A stretch of DNA of 64,000 nucleotides, taken from NCBI GenBank assembly GCA_050331695.1, contig JBHJGP010000019.1, positions 1-64,000 of the forward strand, in the 5' to 3' direction. Positions within the stretch are counted from its first letter, which is position 1. Each line of letters begins with the position of its first letter. The position numbers were made by a program, and so were the translations under genes. The notes under the pieces are model-generated. The model was given only the letters and a program-made list of their open reading frames with translations. It was not told the DNA's origin and did not search any database. Positions 1 through 10,625 of this stretch are shown one piece after another. This stretch comes from JBHJGP01 sp050331695. GTDB lineage: Bacteria; Pseudomonadota; Alphaproteobacteria; Geminicoccales; Geminicoccaceae.

Positions 1-80
1 ACCTCCGCCGTCGCCATGCCGCGCTCCTGCTCCGCCAGGATCGCGATAATCTGCTCTTCGGTGAACCTGCTCTTGCGCAT
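1..80 (-). CDS. IS3-family transposase OrfA, N-terminal fragment (window edge)
   Basis: The minus strand from the ATG at 78-80 reads MRKSRFTEEQIIAILAEQER, the standard opening of the helix-turn-helix OrfA protein of IS3-family elements, which recognises the element ends and is normally fused to OrfB by a programmed frameshift. GGAGACGG lies immediately upstream as a ribosome binding site. Only about 26 codons are inside the window, so whether the transposase is intact cannot be judged. It belongs to the element that interrupts the neighbouring DUF1513 gene. Confidence 0.85.
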   Translation of the reverse strand, partial: MRKSRFTEEQIIAILAEQERGMATAE

Positions 81-141
81 TGTCCGTCTCCTTGATGACG
101 GACTCTCATATCAACTGCGGGATCCAGCGGGGCTCAGGTCA
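1..141 (-). mobile_element. End of an IS3-family-like insertion sequence (partial)
   Basis: Read on the minus strand, the element end appears to start at position 141 with TGACCTGAGCCCC, which resembles the TGACCTG-type ends of IS3-family elements. About 60 bases later an ATG opens a transposase OrfA reading frame that runs off the window. The boundary is supported independently: on the other side of position 141 the DUF1513 coding sequence resumes in register with its family. The rest of the element, its second end and any target duplication lie outside the window, so the family assignment is by motif only. Confidence 0.75.
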
Positions 142-1141
142 TGGGCAGGATGAAGCGGGAGCATATTTTGCCGCCGGGTTCCGAGGTGATGCCCGGCGCT
201 TTTTCAAGCTGCCTCTACCTGATCGGGGTCACGCCACTGCGTTCCATCCCACCCGCATGGAATGCGTCGTGTTCGCCCGTCGGGCTGGAACCTTCGCGGT
301 TGTGGTCGATCTCAAAAATGGCGTAGCGCGCAGCCGGTTGGACGCCGCCTCCGGCCGTCACCTCTACGGTCACGGCACCTACTCGGCTGATGGGCGCTAC
401 CTGTTTACCACGGAGAACCGTGTCGAAACCGGCCAAGGTACGATCGGCGTCCGTGATGCTGCGGACGATTATCGGGAGATAGGTTCATTTCCATCCGGTG
501 GTATCGGGCCCCACGACATCGCCTTGATGCCGGATGGTGCCACCCTTGCCGTGGCCAATGGCGGCATTCGGACCCATCCGGATACCGGCCGGGCCAAGCT
601 CAATTTGGACAGCATGGTCCCGTCGTTGGCCTTCGCCGATCTCACGTCCGGCAAGATCGTCGACGAGGTCCGCACCGCACATAAGCTCCGACAAAACAGC
701 ATCCGGCATCTCTGTACCGACGGCACCGGTCGGATCGGCGTGGCTCTTCAGTATGAGGGCGCCGTAAGCGACCGCGTGCCACTCGTCGGCATTCATGAGG
801 GTCAGGATTTACGTCTGTTCGAACCACCTGCATCGATCGAACGACGCATGCGCCACTATGCCGGCAGCATCGCCTTCGATAGCGCCGGCGAGGTTTTGGC
901 GGTCACCCATCCCCGAGGCGGTTTGGTCACCTTCTAGGATTCGGTATCGGGCTCGCTGATCTGGCATATGGACGCGGCGGACGCCTGCGGCGTGGCGCCG
1001 GCGGACGGTGTCGGACGATTTCTCGTGACCACCGGACTGGGCCACATCGTCGAGGCCGATGTTTCAGCCAAGCGACTGACCAGGCTGGCCTCCCGGCACG
1101 GCACCGCCTGGGACAATCATCTGTCCGCGCCACCGATCTGA
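142..1141 (+). pseudogene. DUF1513 beta-propeller protein gene, disrupted by IS and by an in-frame TAG
   Basis: The translation matches DUF1513 proteins, periplasmic beta-propellers usually encoded near imelysin-type iron-uptake genes; recognisable pieces include LPLPDRGHATAFHPTR, YGHGTYSADGRYLFTTEN and GIGPHDIALMPDG. The gene is broken twice. The signal peptide and first propeller strands are missing because the insertion sequence ends at 141. At 935-937 a TAG interrupts the frame where the family has tryptophan (GGLVTF-stop-DSVSG), and the same frame continues as family-like sequence to the natural TGA at 1139-1141. The protein is very probably not made. Apart from the two lesions the frame is clean, which suggests recent inactivation. 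Confidence 0.85.
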
Positions 1142-1305
1142 AGGCTGAAACCGCCCCCGGCCATTCGTTCGAGCCATCGCCCAGGTCCGGCTGGACTTTC
1201 ACGGCTTTGTCACGGTTCTGACAAGCGGCTGTCATGAGCGCCGTGTGATTTCCCGCTCTAAGCAAACAATCACATTCCATCGCGTTTCTGAGAGGACCAC
1301 CATCC

Positions 1306-4300
1306 ATGACTATCGCCGAGATTCAGGGCGCCGCTCAGCGTTCCCCGCTCGTCGGGCAGGACGTCACATTCACCGGCATCGTCACGGTGGTCCGAGACAA
1401 TGGTTTCTGGGCCCAAGATCCTATCGGTGACGGCGATGATGCGACGTCCGAGGGGATTTTCGTCTTCACCGACAGCGGTCCGACGGTCGTGACCGGCGAC
1501 GAGATCGAGGTTACGGGCACGGTCTCGTAGTTCGTGCCCGGCGGCCCGGACACCGGCAATCTGCCGACGACCCAGGTCGTGAGTTCGGCCGTTTCCACCC
1601 TTTCGACGGGCAACGCCCTGCCGGACGTGACCATCATCGGCGATGGCGGGCGCGCGATCCCGACCGAGGTCATCGATGACGACGGCAACACCACCTTCGA
1701 TCCGGAAACGGACGGCCTCGATTTCTTTGAGAGCCTGGAAGGCATGCTGGTGGGCGTCGAAGAGGCGGTGGCGGCGGGGCCGACGACCCGGTTCGGCGAG
1801 ATCCCGGTCCTTGCCGACAATGGCGGGAACAGTACCGACCGGACAATCAATGGTGGCGTTCCCCTGACCGAGGACAATGCCAATCCGGAGCGGATCATCG
1901 TCGATGACGCCCTTGTCGATAATCCGCCGGAGGTGACCACTGGCGACATGTTCGACGCGCCGGTCGAAGGCGTGCTCGACTACAGTTTCGGCGAGTTCAA
2001 GCTTCTGAACGCCGAGCCCCTGCCCTCGGTAACGCCGGGCGGCACGACTGCCGAGACGACGTCGCTCGCCGGGACGGACGATCAGCTTACCGTCGCCACT
2101 TACAATGTGCTCAATCTGGATCCAATCGATGACGGATCGTCCAATCCAGCGCGCGACGACCAGCTCAGCCGGATCGGTTTCGACATCGTCGAGGATCTCG
2201 GCAGCCCTGACATCATCGCGCTGCAGGAGGTCCAGGACGAGAACGGGACGCTCGACGACGGTACGGTCTCCGGCGATGGCACCTTCCAGGCCCTGATCGA
2301 CGCGATCGCCGCCAGCGGCGGCCCGACTTACGCCATCACGCAGATCGATCCCGTCGACGGTGCCGACGGCGGCGTGCCCGGAGGCAATATCCGCGTCGGC
2401 TATCTCTACAATCCGGAGCGGGTCAGCTTCGGCGAGGTGCCGGGTGCCGACGCCTCGACCCCGAAAGCGGTCGCGCCCGGCGAGGACGGCCCCGAGCTCC
2501 AGTTCAATCCGGGCCGGGTCGATCCCAACGATCCGGCCTTCATCGAGAATGATTTCACCGGCTTCGACGGCACGAGGCGATCGCTCGCCACCCAGTTCGA
2601 TTTCCAGGGCGAGATCGTCTTCATCGTCAACAACCACTTCAAATCGAAGAGCGGCGATGACCCCTTGAGCGGTGAGACCCAGCCGCCGGTGCAAGAGACC
2701 CTGAACCAGAGGACGGAACAGGCCGAGGTGGTCCGCAATTTTGTCGAGGAGATCCTTGAGATCGATCCCGACGCCAACGTCATCGTGCTGGGTGATCTCA
2801 ACGATTTTCAGTTCAGCGAGCCGGTCCGCGTGCTCAGCGAGGGGCCGTTCGTCAATCTTATCGACCGTGTGTCGGCCGGCGATGCCTACACCTTCCTCTT
2901 CAACGGTAACTCGCAGGCGCTCGACCATGTCATCGTCAGCCCGGAGCTCACCAATCGGGCCGAGGTCGACGTGGTCCACATCAACGCCGATTTTCCGGAG
3001 GGCGAGCGGGGCAGCGATCACGATCCGATCGTTGCCCGCTTCTCGTTCGATGGTCCGGACCTGGCACTTACCGGCACCTTTGCCCACGGCCTGACCGAAC
3101 AGGTTGAGGGCGCTGCCGAGATCTCGACGTTCGATCCCGGCAGCGCCCGGATCTTCGTCACCAATGGCGCCGAGGACACGATCGACGTTCTGGACGCCTC
3201 GGATCCGAGCGCGCTCAGCCGCCCTTTCCAGATCGACATTTCGTCCTTCGGTGGCGGGGTTAACAGCGTCGATGCCTTCGACGGGCTCCTGGCCGCGGCG
3301 ATCGAGAACGAGGACGGCAATCTGCCGGGCTCGGTAGTGTTCTTCGATGTGGACGGCAATTTCCTGGCTGAGGCCCAGGTCGGCGTGCTGCCCGACATGG
3401 TCACCTTCACCAATGACGGCACCCGTGTGCTCACGGCGAACGAGGGTGAGCCGACCGATGAGGGCGATCCCTTGGGTTCGGTCAGCATCGTCGACGTGTC
3501 CTCGACCCTCGCCGGAACGCCCAACGTGACCACGATCGATTTTACCGAATTGGATGGCCAGGAGGACGCCCTTCGCGAGGACGGAGCGCGCATTTTCCCG
3601 GACAAGAGCGCGTCCGAAGATCTCGAGCCCGAGTTCATCGCTCTGAGTGGCGATGACAGCACTGCCTTCGTCTCGCTCCAGGAAAACAACGCGATCGCCA
3701 AGATCGACCTCAGCACCAACAGCCTGAGCGGCGTGTTCGGCCTCGGCGCCAAGGATCACAGCGTCGAGGGCAATGGGCTCGATCCGAGCGACCGAGACGG
3801 CGGCATCAATATCGCCAACTTCCCGGTCTCAGGCCTCTATCAGCCGGATGCGATCGCTACCTTCGAGGTGGGCGGTACCACCTACATCGTGACCGCGAAC
3901 GAAGGCGACAGCCGGGACGAGGATGAGCGGATCGAGGATTTGGTCCTCGATCCGACCGCTTTCCCCGATGCCGACGAGCTCCAGGCCGAAGAGAGTCTGG
4001 GCCGGCTCGAGGCCTCGACGATCGACGGCGACACCGACGGTGACGGCGATTTCGATCAGCTCTTCGCCTTCGGCGCCCGCTCGATGTCGATTTGGGACGA
4101 GGACGGCAATCTGATCTCCGACACCGGTGATCAGTTCGCCCAGACCGTGGCCGCGCAGCTGCCGGTGGGCTTCAACGCCAACGGCAATAATGGCAGCACC
4201 GACACCAGAAGCGACAATAGCGGCGTGGAGCCGGAAGGCGTGGTCGTCGGTGAGGTCGGCGGCACGCCTTACGCCTTCGTCGGCCTGGAGCGGGTCGGCG

Positions 4301-6756
4301 GCGTGATGATGGTCGACATCAGCGATCCTGAAGCGCCGGAAGTCGTCCGCTACATCAACAATCGCGATTTCCGGGAAAGCGTCGACGGCACCCTCGAACA
4401 GGGCGACGTCGGCTCGGAGGGACTGGTCTTCGTTTCTGCCGAAGACAGCCCGAACGGTGCGCCACTGCTGGTGGTCTCGAACGAGATCAGCGGCACGACC
4501 TCGGTGTTCGAGATCGAGCCCGGCACCGAAAGCCTACCGCCGGTGGCGTCAGCACCGCCGAACGCGCCCCTGACGCTGCAGCTGCTGCACGCATCCGATC
4601 TGGAGGGCGGTGTCGACGCAATCGCCGACGCGCCCAATTTCGCCGCCGTGGTCGATGCCCTGGAGGAGGAGTTCGACAACACCGTCATCCTCTCGGCGGG
4701 TGACAATTTCCTTTCCGGTCCGTTCTTCAATGCGGCGGGCTCCGATCTCTTGAGGGAGCCGCTCCAGACCTTCTATCAGGGTCTGTTCGACGAGCCGGGG
4801 CTGGACAATATCCGCGAGGGCGGTGGCCGGATCGATATCTCGATCATGAACGCGATCGGCTTCGATGCGTCCGCGATCGGCAATCACGAGTTCGATCTGG
4901 GTGAGACCGCCTTCGAGGACGTGATCGCCACCGACATTCGAGGCGATGCCTTGGGCGACGTACGATGGCTCGGCGCTCAATTCCCTTATCTCAGTTCCAA
5001 TCTGGATTTTTCGTCCTCTGATCTGGGTTCGGTCTTCACCGACGAGGTTTTGTCGAACGACCAGTTCGCCTCGATGCCGGATGATCTGGCGGCGGCGGGT
5101 GAAGCGCCCAAGATCGCGCCAGCGACGATCATCGAGGAAGCCGGTCAGTTCATCGGCGTCGTCGGCGCCACCACCCCGCTTTTGGCCCAGATCAGTTCGC
5201 CCGGCGCGGTCGATATCGAGGAGCCGGGAGCCGGCACCAACGAGATGGCCGATCTGGCTTCTATCCTGCAGCCGCAGATCGACCGGCTGACCGAGGCCGG
5301 CGTCAACAAGATCATCCTGATAAGCCACCTGCAACAGATCGCCCTCGAGACCGAGCTGGCCGGCCTATTGGACGGCGTCGACATCATCGTTGCCGGCGGC
5401 TCGGACACCCTGCTCGCCGATGGCGACGACCGGCTTCGCGCCGGCGATGTCGCCGCCGACGATTATCCGGTCCAGGTGACGGACGCTTCCGGCAATCCGG
5501 TCCTGATCACCAGCACCGCCGGCGAATATTCCTATGTCGGCCGGCTGGTGGTCGATTTCGACGAGAATGGCATCATCGACACGTCCAGCCTCGACCCGTC
5601 CGTCAACGGCGCTTTCGCCACCGACGACCAAGGCGTCGCCGATCTCTATGGCTCGGTTGATGAGGCCCTTGATCAGAGCGAGAGTGCCGCCGCGATCCAG
5701 GCGTTGACCGGTGCCGTCTCCGATATCGTTCTTGCGTCCGACGGCAATGTCTTCGGCGAGACCGTGGTGTTTCTCGAGGGGCGCCGCGAACAGGTGCGCA
5801 CCGAGGAGACCAACATCGGCAATCTGACCGCCGACGCCAATCTCGCGGCCGCCAAGCTGATCGATCCGAGCGTGGTGGTCTCGATCAAGAATGGTGGCGG
5901 TATTCGGGCACCGATCGGCGAGATCGACGGCATTACGGGCGACCTGCTGCCGCCGTCCGCCAATCCGGCCGCCGGCAAGGAGGAAGGTGAGGTCTCCCAA
6001 CTCGACATCGAGAACGCGCTCCGCTTCAACAATGGGCTGAGCCTTTTGACCCTAACCGCGGAGCAGCTCGCCGAAGTGTTGGAGCGCAGCGTCGCGGCGT
6101 CTGGGCCCGGCAACACGCCTGGCCAGTTCCCTCAGATCGCCGGCGTCAGCTTCAGCTTCGATGCCGATCTGCCGGAAGGGGACCGTATCCAGTCGGCAGC
6201 GCTTTTGGACGATACCGGCACCGTCGCCGATGTGCTGATCGAGAATGGCGACCTGATCGGCGACGCGGCCCGCGAGATCCGTATCGTCACCCTCAACTTC
6301 CTGGCCGATGGCGGTGACGACTATCCCTATCCGGACTTCGTGGCTGAGAATGCCGCCCGTGTTGACCGGGTGGATCTGGTCGACGACACCGCTCCCGTCA
6401 CCGGCGCCGCCCAGTTCGCGCCAGATGGCTCCGAACAGGACGCGCTTGCCGAGTTTCTGGCGGCAACCTTCCCGGTCGATGGCGGGATGCCGTTCGATGT
6501 CGCTGAGACGCCGCCGTCCGACGATCTTCGCATTCAGAACCTCGATTTCCGGAATGACACCGTGCTCGACGGGATTGGCGCTTCAAGCGCCGCGCTCGCC
6601 AGCGAGGCCGTCATCGACAATGGCGACGATCTGTTCAAGGGCGGCTCGGCCTCGGAGACAGATCAAAACCCGATGGCGGCGGAAGCGATTGTCGGCGCGC
6701 CAGAGATGTCGGTACCGTCGCTGGTGCCAGAGAGCGAGGACCTCGCGACCAGCTAA
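1306..6756 (+). pseudogene. Giant extracellular nuclease / choice-of-anchor I / 5'-nucleotidase, interrupted by TAG at 1528-1530
   Basis: One frame of 1,817 codons begins at the ATG at 1306, behind GAGAGGACC, and is interrupted only by a TAG at codon 75 (VTGTVS-stop-FVPGG, where this family commonly has Glu). Domains in order: an N-terminal OB-like/lamin-tail-like region (about 1-160); an endonuclease/exonuclease/phosphatase domain (about 262-582) with TVATYNVLNLDP, IIALQEVQDENG, VIVLGDLND and SDHDPIVARF; a choice-of-anchor I beta-propeller-like region (about 585-1075); then a 5'-nucleotidase with metallophosphatase motifs SAGDNFLSGPFF and IGNHEFDLG (about 1087-1418) and the C-terminal substrate domain with NGGGIRAP (about 1465-1675). 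Intact relatives are secreted and scavenge phosphate from DNA and nucleotides. No classical signal peptide is visible. A GTG at 1534 could restart translation but has no clear ribosome binding site, so the gene is either dead or makes an N-terminally trimmed protein. Confidence 0.8.
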
Positions 6757-6792
6757 TCGTCGCCCTCTGTCCGGCCTGCGCTGAAAAATCTT

Positions 6793-6818
6793 GCCGCCGG
6801 AGTATCACCCTCGGCGGC
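6793..6818. terminator. Hairpin between convergent genes
   Basis: GCCGCCG (6793-6799) pairs with CGGCGGC (6812-6818) around a 12-base loop. Read on the minus strand it is followed by AAGATTTTTC, so it could end transcription of the DUF6152 gene that stops at 6838 and may also act on the nuclease gene that ends at 6756. The stem is short and the T tract is offset, so this is tentative. Confidence 0.45.
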
Positions 6819-6837
6819 GGCGAAATGACCATGTCGT

Positions 6838-7287
6838 TCAGCAGGACGCGACCTCGCTCTGCATGCGGCCGGAGCGGACGATCCATTCTCCGTTCGAGAG
6901 GCGCACAGCCTGGCCACGGAGCTGGTTTAGCGGCTCGCAGTTTTGAAGCGCGATCACGGCGATCAGGTCGCCAAGCTGGATCCGTCCGTCCAACTCAAAA
7001 AACAAGCGCACCGGTGGAAATTCGATCTCAACCTCGTCTCGAACCGGCCAAGCCTGCAAACCATCTGCGAACGGCTCTACCGCCGCGGCGACGTCTGGTG
7101 GCCTTACCATTACAGACGGGTCGATCCGTATCGCCGCGTGAGGCTGACCGAAATATGCGTTTCTAACTGCACCTTCGAGCCAAAACGGCTTGGATCGATC
7201 GTAGCGTCCACGAAAGCCGTGATGGGCCGCGGTGGGTAGGGGGACAAGCGCGGCAAGTCCGGCGATCAACAAGCGCCGTTTGAGCAT
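6838..7287 (-). CDS. DUF6152 family exported protein
   Basis: A 149-residue protein with an N-terminal signal peptide (LLIAGLAALVPLPTAA) followed directly by the HHGF motif and an RYD sequence that mark DUF6152 proteins, small periplasmic proteins of unknown function. The mature part looks like a compact beta-rich domain and carries a C-terminal cysteine. The start at 7287 is the only one that gives a full signal peptide. It lies just downstream of the beta-propeller gene on the same strand (64-base gap) and may be cotranscribed with it. It faces the nuclease gene tail to tail. Function unknown. Confidence 0.8.
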   Translation of the reverse strand: MLKRRLLIAGLAALVPLPTAAHHGFRGRYDRSKPFWLEGAVRNAYFGQPHAAIRIDPSVMVRPPDVAAAVEPFADGLQAWPVRDEVEIEFPPVRLFFELDGRIQLGDLIAVIALQNCEPLNQLRGQAVRLSNGEWIVRSGRMQSEVASC

Positions 7288-7351
7288 GGCGATGTTTCCT
7301 TTCAGCGAGGGAAACGCTCCCCGGTCTTCTCGTAGACCATCGAGCCCGCAG

Positions 7352-8689
7352 TTAGCGCGCGATCACCATCGAATGCGCGCCGCGGGCGACCGGCACGGAA
7401 TGCTCGGTCTTGATCAGCTGCACGTTTTCGACGTTCAGCGGATCCTCCTGGATGCGCCAGAAGTCGATCGAGCTTCCCTGCCGGCGGTCATCGAAGTGAT
7501 CATAGTTGGCGACGGCAAGATAGTTCCCGGAATTGTCGAACACGGCCGCCTCCGGCAGGATGCCGTCATAGTTGAACGTGCCGACGAGCGAGAGCTGGCC
7601 GGTCTCCTGATCGAGCCGCGCCAGCGTTATTGAGCTGAACCAGGTGATGCGCGGATCATCATAGGGCAGGTAGCTGCGCTCGAGATTGGTGGTCGCCACC
7701 CAGCGGCCGTCGGGCGAAACGGCAAGACCCTCGGGCGACACGCCGGTCTTGACGCGGTCGATGAAGGCGTGTCGCACGGTGCCGTCATCCCGGGTCTCAG
7801 CCGCCACACGCACGGTCAGAACCGACCCCACGGGCGCCTCGGACCAGGTTCCCTGAATGTCGGGGCCCCAGTAAAGGGCGTTCACGACCACATGGTTGCC
7901 GTCCGGGGTGAAGAACAGCCGGAACGGTGTGCGTTCGATGTCGACCACATTGCCGAAAGGTATAACGGACAGGTCATCGGCGACCCGGGCAAACCGTAGC
8001 GTGTTCCCGAACTGGTCGGCGAAGGCGATCACGTTTTCTTCGGGATGCCAATCGATGTCGATCAGGTTGCCCTGCCCCATCGGCCAGCCCTCGATCACTG
8101 GTGATGTTGGTTCGTCCAGCGTTCCATCCGCATTGATCGGGAAAATCTGAAGCGGGATTTCGGCCCCGGCTCCGCCCTCGATCGAATAGGTGACGGCCAA
8201 CAACTCGCCGGTGGCATTCGCCCTTACGGCGAGCGGGCGTCCAGGCACCTCAATGGTTTCGACAAGGGCTGGCGTCGCAGGGGTCGAGAGATCGAAGATC
8301 GCAAGCTTGGTACCAATCTGAAGATCCCCGAATGTATGGGGTTCATCGTTGTCGGGACGCGGCGTGAAGGTTTCGATCACATAGGCGAAGCGGCCGTCCG
8401 GTGTGATCGCGATGGCGGCTGGCGGACCGGCAACCGAGTTGGAGGCAAAGATCTCCGATGCCGTCCAATCGCGCGGGTCGCCGTCGAGCGGGATCACGGC
8501 GAGACTGTCGCGCCCCTCGCGTGGCCCGAGCTGGCCGTTGACATAAGCGGATGCAAGCATGTCGGCGTCTTGGACAGAGACCAGGTACCGGCCCTCAAAG
8601 CTCAAGGCGCCATGCAGGTCTCGCTCCTGAGCCAGGACAGGCAGACAGAGGGCGATGGTGGCGACACTGGTAAGAAGAAATCGGGTCAC
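7352..8689 (-). CDS. Secreted beta-propeller (YVTN/lactonase-like) protein
   Basis: A 445-residue protein starting at a GTG (8689) preceded by AAGGAGAACGCC. It has a signal peptide ending near LPVLAQ and then repeated blades carrying motifs such as AITPDGRFAYVIETF, FFTPDGNHVVVNAL and AVSPDGRWVATTN, the signature of seven-bladed YVTN/lactonase-type propellers. It is probably periplasmic. No catalytic residues can be assigned, so ligand or enzyme activity is unknown. It is divergent from the LysR gene, about 200 bases away, a layout that often means control by that regulator, and is followed by the DUF6152 gene. Confidence 0.8.
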   Translation of the reverse strand: MTRFLLTSVATIALCLPVLAQERDLHGALSFEGRYLVSVQDADMLASAYVNGQLGPREGRDSLAVIPLDGDPRDWTASEIFASNSVAGPPAAIAITPDGRFAYVIETFTPRPDNDEPHTFGDLQIGTKLAIFDLSTPATPALVETIEVPGRPLAVRANATGELLAVTYSIEGGAGAEIPLQIFPINADGTLDEPTSPVIEGWPMGQGNLIDIDWHPEENVIAFADQFGNTLRFARVADDLSVIPFGNVVDIERTPFRLFFTPDGNHVVVNALYWGPDIQGTWSEAPVGSVLTVRVAAETRDDGTVRHAFIDRVKTGVSPEGLAVSPDGRWVATTNLERSYLPYDDPRITWFSSITLARLDQETGQLSLVGTFNYDGILPEAAVFDNSGNYLAVANYDHFDDRRQGSSIDFWRIQEDPLNVENVQLIKTEHSVPVARGAHSMVIAR

Positions 8690-8888
8690 GGCGTTCTCCT
8701 TGTTTGACCTGCGTGGCGGCGCTGCGTTTGGCTAAGGCAATGGTCATTGCGATTTGCTGGCGTTCGGCGCCGGAGAAACCACTCACGGCAGCTTGCCCTT
8801 GAGGGGACTGCCGCCGTTGATTACATTGATCAATCGAACATATGTTCGATCCAGTTTTGCGATTTTTTTAATTAATGTTGGTAATGGA

Positions 8889-9746
8889 ATGTTGGCTCTC
8901 CTCGACTATGAAAGCGCCGTCGCTATTGCCGAGGAGGGGCATTTCGGCCGCGCCGCGCGACGGCTTGGCATGACCCAGCCGGCGCTCTCGTCCCGGCTCC
9001 GGCGGATTGAAGAGGCTCTAGATGTGCGCCTGTTCGATCGGGACCGTGGCGGTGTTCGCCTGACACCTGCCGGCGAGCAGTTTCTCGAAGGTGCGGAACG
9101 GGTGCTGGTTGCGGCGAAGGAAGCAGCGGAAAGCGCACAGAACGCGCAAGCTGGCCTCGGACAGACGCTCAGGATCGGAATGACGCAAGTCGCCGCTTAT
9201 CAGGTGGTGATCCCCGCATTGTCGGCGTTTCGAGCGCTCCACCCGCATGCGCGGCTACGGCTTTCCGAAGCGACGACGGCATTCCTTGAGCGTCAGCTCG
9301 AACAATCGCGTATCGATGCTGCCTTCCTGCATCCGCCCCTGCATGCACCAGGTTTGTCCGATCGCAAGTTGACCTCGGTACGTCTCTCGCGCTTCGACGC
9401 AATCCCGGACACTGGGAAACCGCGACCGATGATCCGGTTCCCGCGATCTGAGGCGCCCGTCTTGATGGCGGAGTTGGGCCGTTTCGAGCCCGACTACGCC
9501 GGCCCCTTTCCGGAAGCGGAGGCGGACACGATGCTCGGTGCTATCGTGCTGTCGCGCGCGGGCTTTGGGCCTTTCGTCGCTCCGCAGGACTATCCAAGCC
9601 CTTTTGAGAAAACGGAGGCTTGCCTCGTATCCTCTCCGACATCGCTCGAATTGGAAACGTCGATCGCCTATCGAAGCATGGACCGGCGGCCCTTGCTGCG
9701 AGAACTCGTGAACGAGACATGCAAGGCCGTTGCGGCAAAGCGTTAA
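8889..9746 (+). CDS. LysR-family transcriptional regulator
   Basis: A 285-residue protein. The ATG at 8889 was chosen because it places the winged helix-turn-helix at the very N-terminus (residues about 1-60, with GHFGRAARRLGMTQPALSSR and the FDRDRGGVRLTPAG wing), as is normal for LysR proteins; the frame is open further upstream but that extension is not family-like. The remainder is the effector-binding domain, starting at LRIGMTQVAAYQVV. The gene is divergent from the secreted beta-propeller gene, which is the likeliest target; the roughly 200-base spacer contains an AT-rich stretch unusual for this window. The effector cannot be read from the sequence. Confidence 0.9.
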   Translation: MLALLDYESAVAIAEEGHFGRAARRLGMTQPALSSRLRRIEEALDVRLFDRDRGGVRLTPAGEQFLEGAERVLVAAKEAAESAQNAQAGLGQTLRIGMTQVAAYQVVIPALSAFRALHPHARLRLSEATTAFLERQLEQSRIDAAFLHPPLHAPGLSDRKLTSVRLSRFDAIPDTGKPRPMIRFPRSEAPVLMAELGRFEPDYAGPFPEAEADTMLGAIVLSRAGFGPFVAPQDYPSPFEKTEACLVSSPTSLELETSIAYRSMDRRPLLRELVNETCKAVAAKR

Positions 9747-9851
9747 CCCGCGACGCCGCTTTCTTCACAAAGATTTTGATCTGCCGAGGTTCTTGCCCCC
9801 TCACCCGTGGTGCGCAGCGATGTTGCGCCGTGCGGAGCCCGCATCAAAGGG

Positions 9852-10625
9852 CTAAACAACAGCTTTGAGGTCCTCACGTTGCGTTGAAGGCGGATGTCGT
9901 CTTGCCCTTTCAAGCGATGCTCCAAGGTCGGCGACCAGAACGGCCGGCTCTGTCCCCGCCCTCGCCAGATCGCGCCCGTCCGGCCCGACGATTGCGCTGA
10001 GCCCAGTGTAGGTCAAATCATCCTCGATACCGGCAAGATTTGCGTAGGCCACCGCGACGCCATTTTCGAGCGCCCGCGCGCGCGCCAGCGTGGTCGGCAC
10101 CTCCCAGTAAGGTGTCATGTTGGCAGTGGGCACGACAATGGCGACGACGTTCCGTTCGGCAAGCATTCGTCCCGTTTCCGGAAACTCGATGTCGTAGCAG
10201 ATGGCGAGACCGAGCAAGTGCCCGGCAAGCGACGCCGTCACCGGCTCCCGGCCGGCCGTAAACAGCGAGCGCTCGATCTCGCCGAACAGGTGCATCTTGG
10301 CGTAGCGAGCCCGGACGCTGCCATCCCGGTCGATGGCGAGGGCAACATTGTAGACCTGCTCACCCCGGCGCTGGGGCAGGCCCGCGACCAAGGCGACACC
10401 GGTCTCCCGGGCCATCGCCGAAAGGCGCGTCTCGACGGCGCCGGCCTCCGGCTCGGCCAGATCGCGGATCCGGGCACCGACATTGTAGCCGGTCAGAAAC
10501 ATCTCCGGAAACAGAGCGATGGCGACATCCAGACGGGCTGCCGCCTCGAGCAGCACGCCGATCCGTTTCAGATTAACCTCCGGCGCTCCTAGCGCCGGCT
10601 GCTCCTGGACCACCATCAGTTTCAA
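9852..10625 (-). CDS. Carbon-nitrogen hydrolase (nitrilase superfamily amidase)
   Basis: A 257-residue hydrolase with the full Glu-Lys-Cys triad of the nitrilase superfamily: Glu in LFPEMFLTGYN (about residue 41), Lys in RYAKMHLFGE and Cys in LGLAICYDIEFPE. Such enzymes hydrolyse amides, carbamoyl amines or nitriles. It is the last gene of the Liv-type transporter cluster: its TTG start overlaps the stop of the permease gene (TTGA), which implies translational coupling. An in-frame ATG three codons later is an alternative start. With the divergent ureohydrolase nearby, an N-carbamoyl amine or guanidino-amide substrate is plausible but inferred. Confidence 0.9.
   Translation of the reverse strand: MKLMVVQEQPALGAPEVNLKRIGVLLEAAARLDVAIALFPEMFLTGYNVGARIRDLAEPEAGAVETRLSAMARETGVALVAGLPQRRGEQVYNVALAIDRDGSVRARYAKMHLFGEIERSLFTAGREPVTASLAGHLLGLAICYDIEFPETGRMLAERNVVAIVVPTANMTPYWEVPTTLARARALENGVAVAYANLAGIEDDLTYTGLSAIVGPDGRDLARAGTEPAVLVADLGASLERARRHPPSTQREDLKAVV

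Noticed and set aside
935..937. Programmed read-through (selenocysteine- or pyrrolysine-like) at the TAG codons
   Set aside because: TAG is a normal stop for many genes here, the gene also lost its 5' end to an insertion sequence, and no supporting RNA structure was recognised.
1270..3759. 829-codon open frame antisense to the nuclease gene
   Set aside because: GC-rich third positions of the real gene leave the opposite frame free of stops; the antisense protein has no domain or signal and no ribosome binding site. The same reasoning removes the long antisense frames opposite the ureohydrolase (15156-16409), the ABC/FtsX genes (35853-37373), the VWA gene (37711-39318), SrfB (44394-46064) and the dehydratase (60954-62645).
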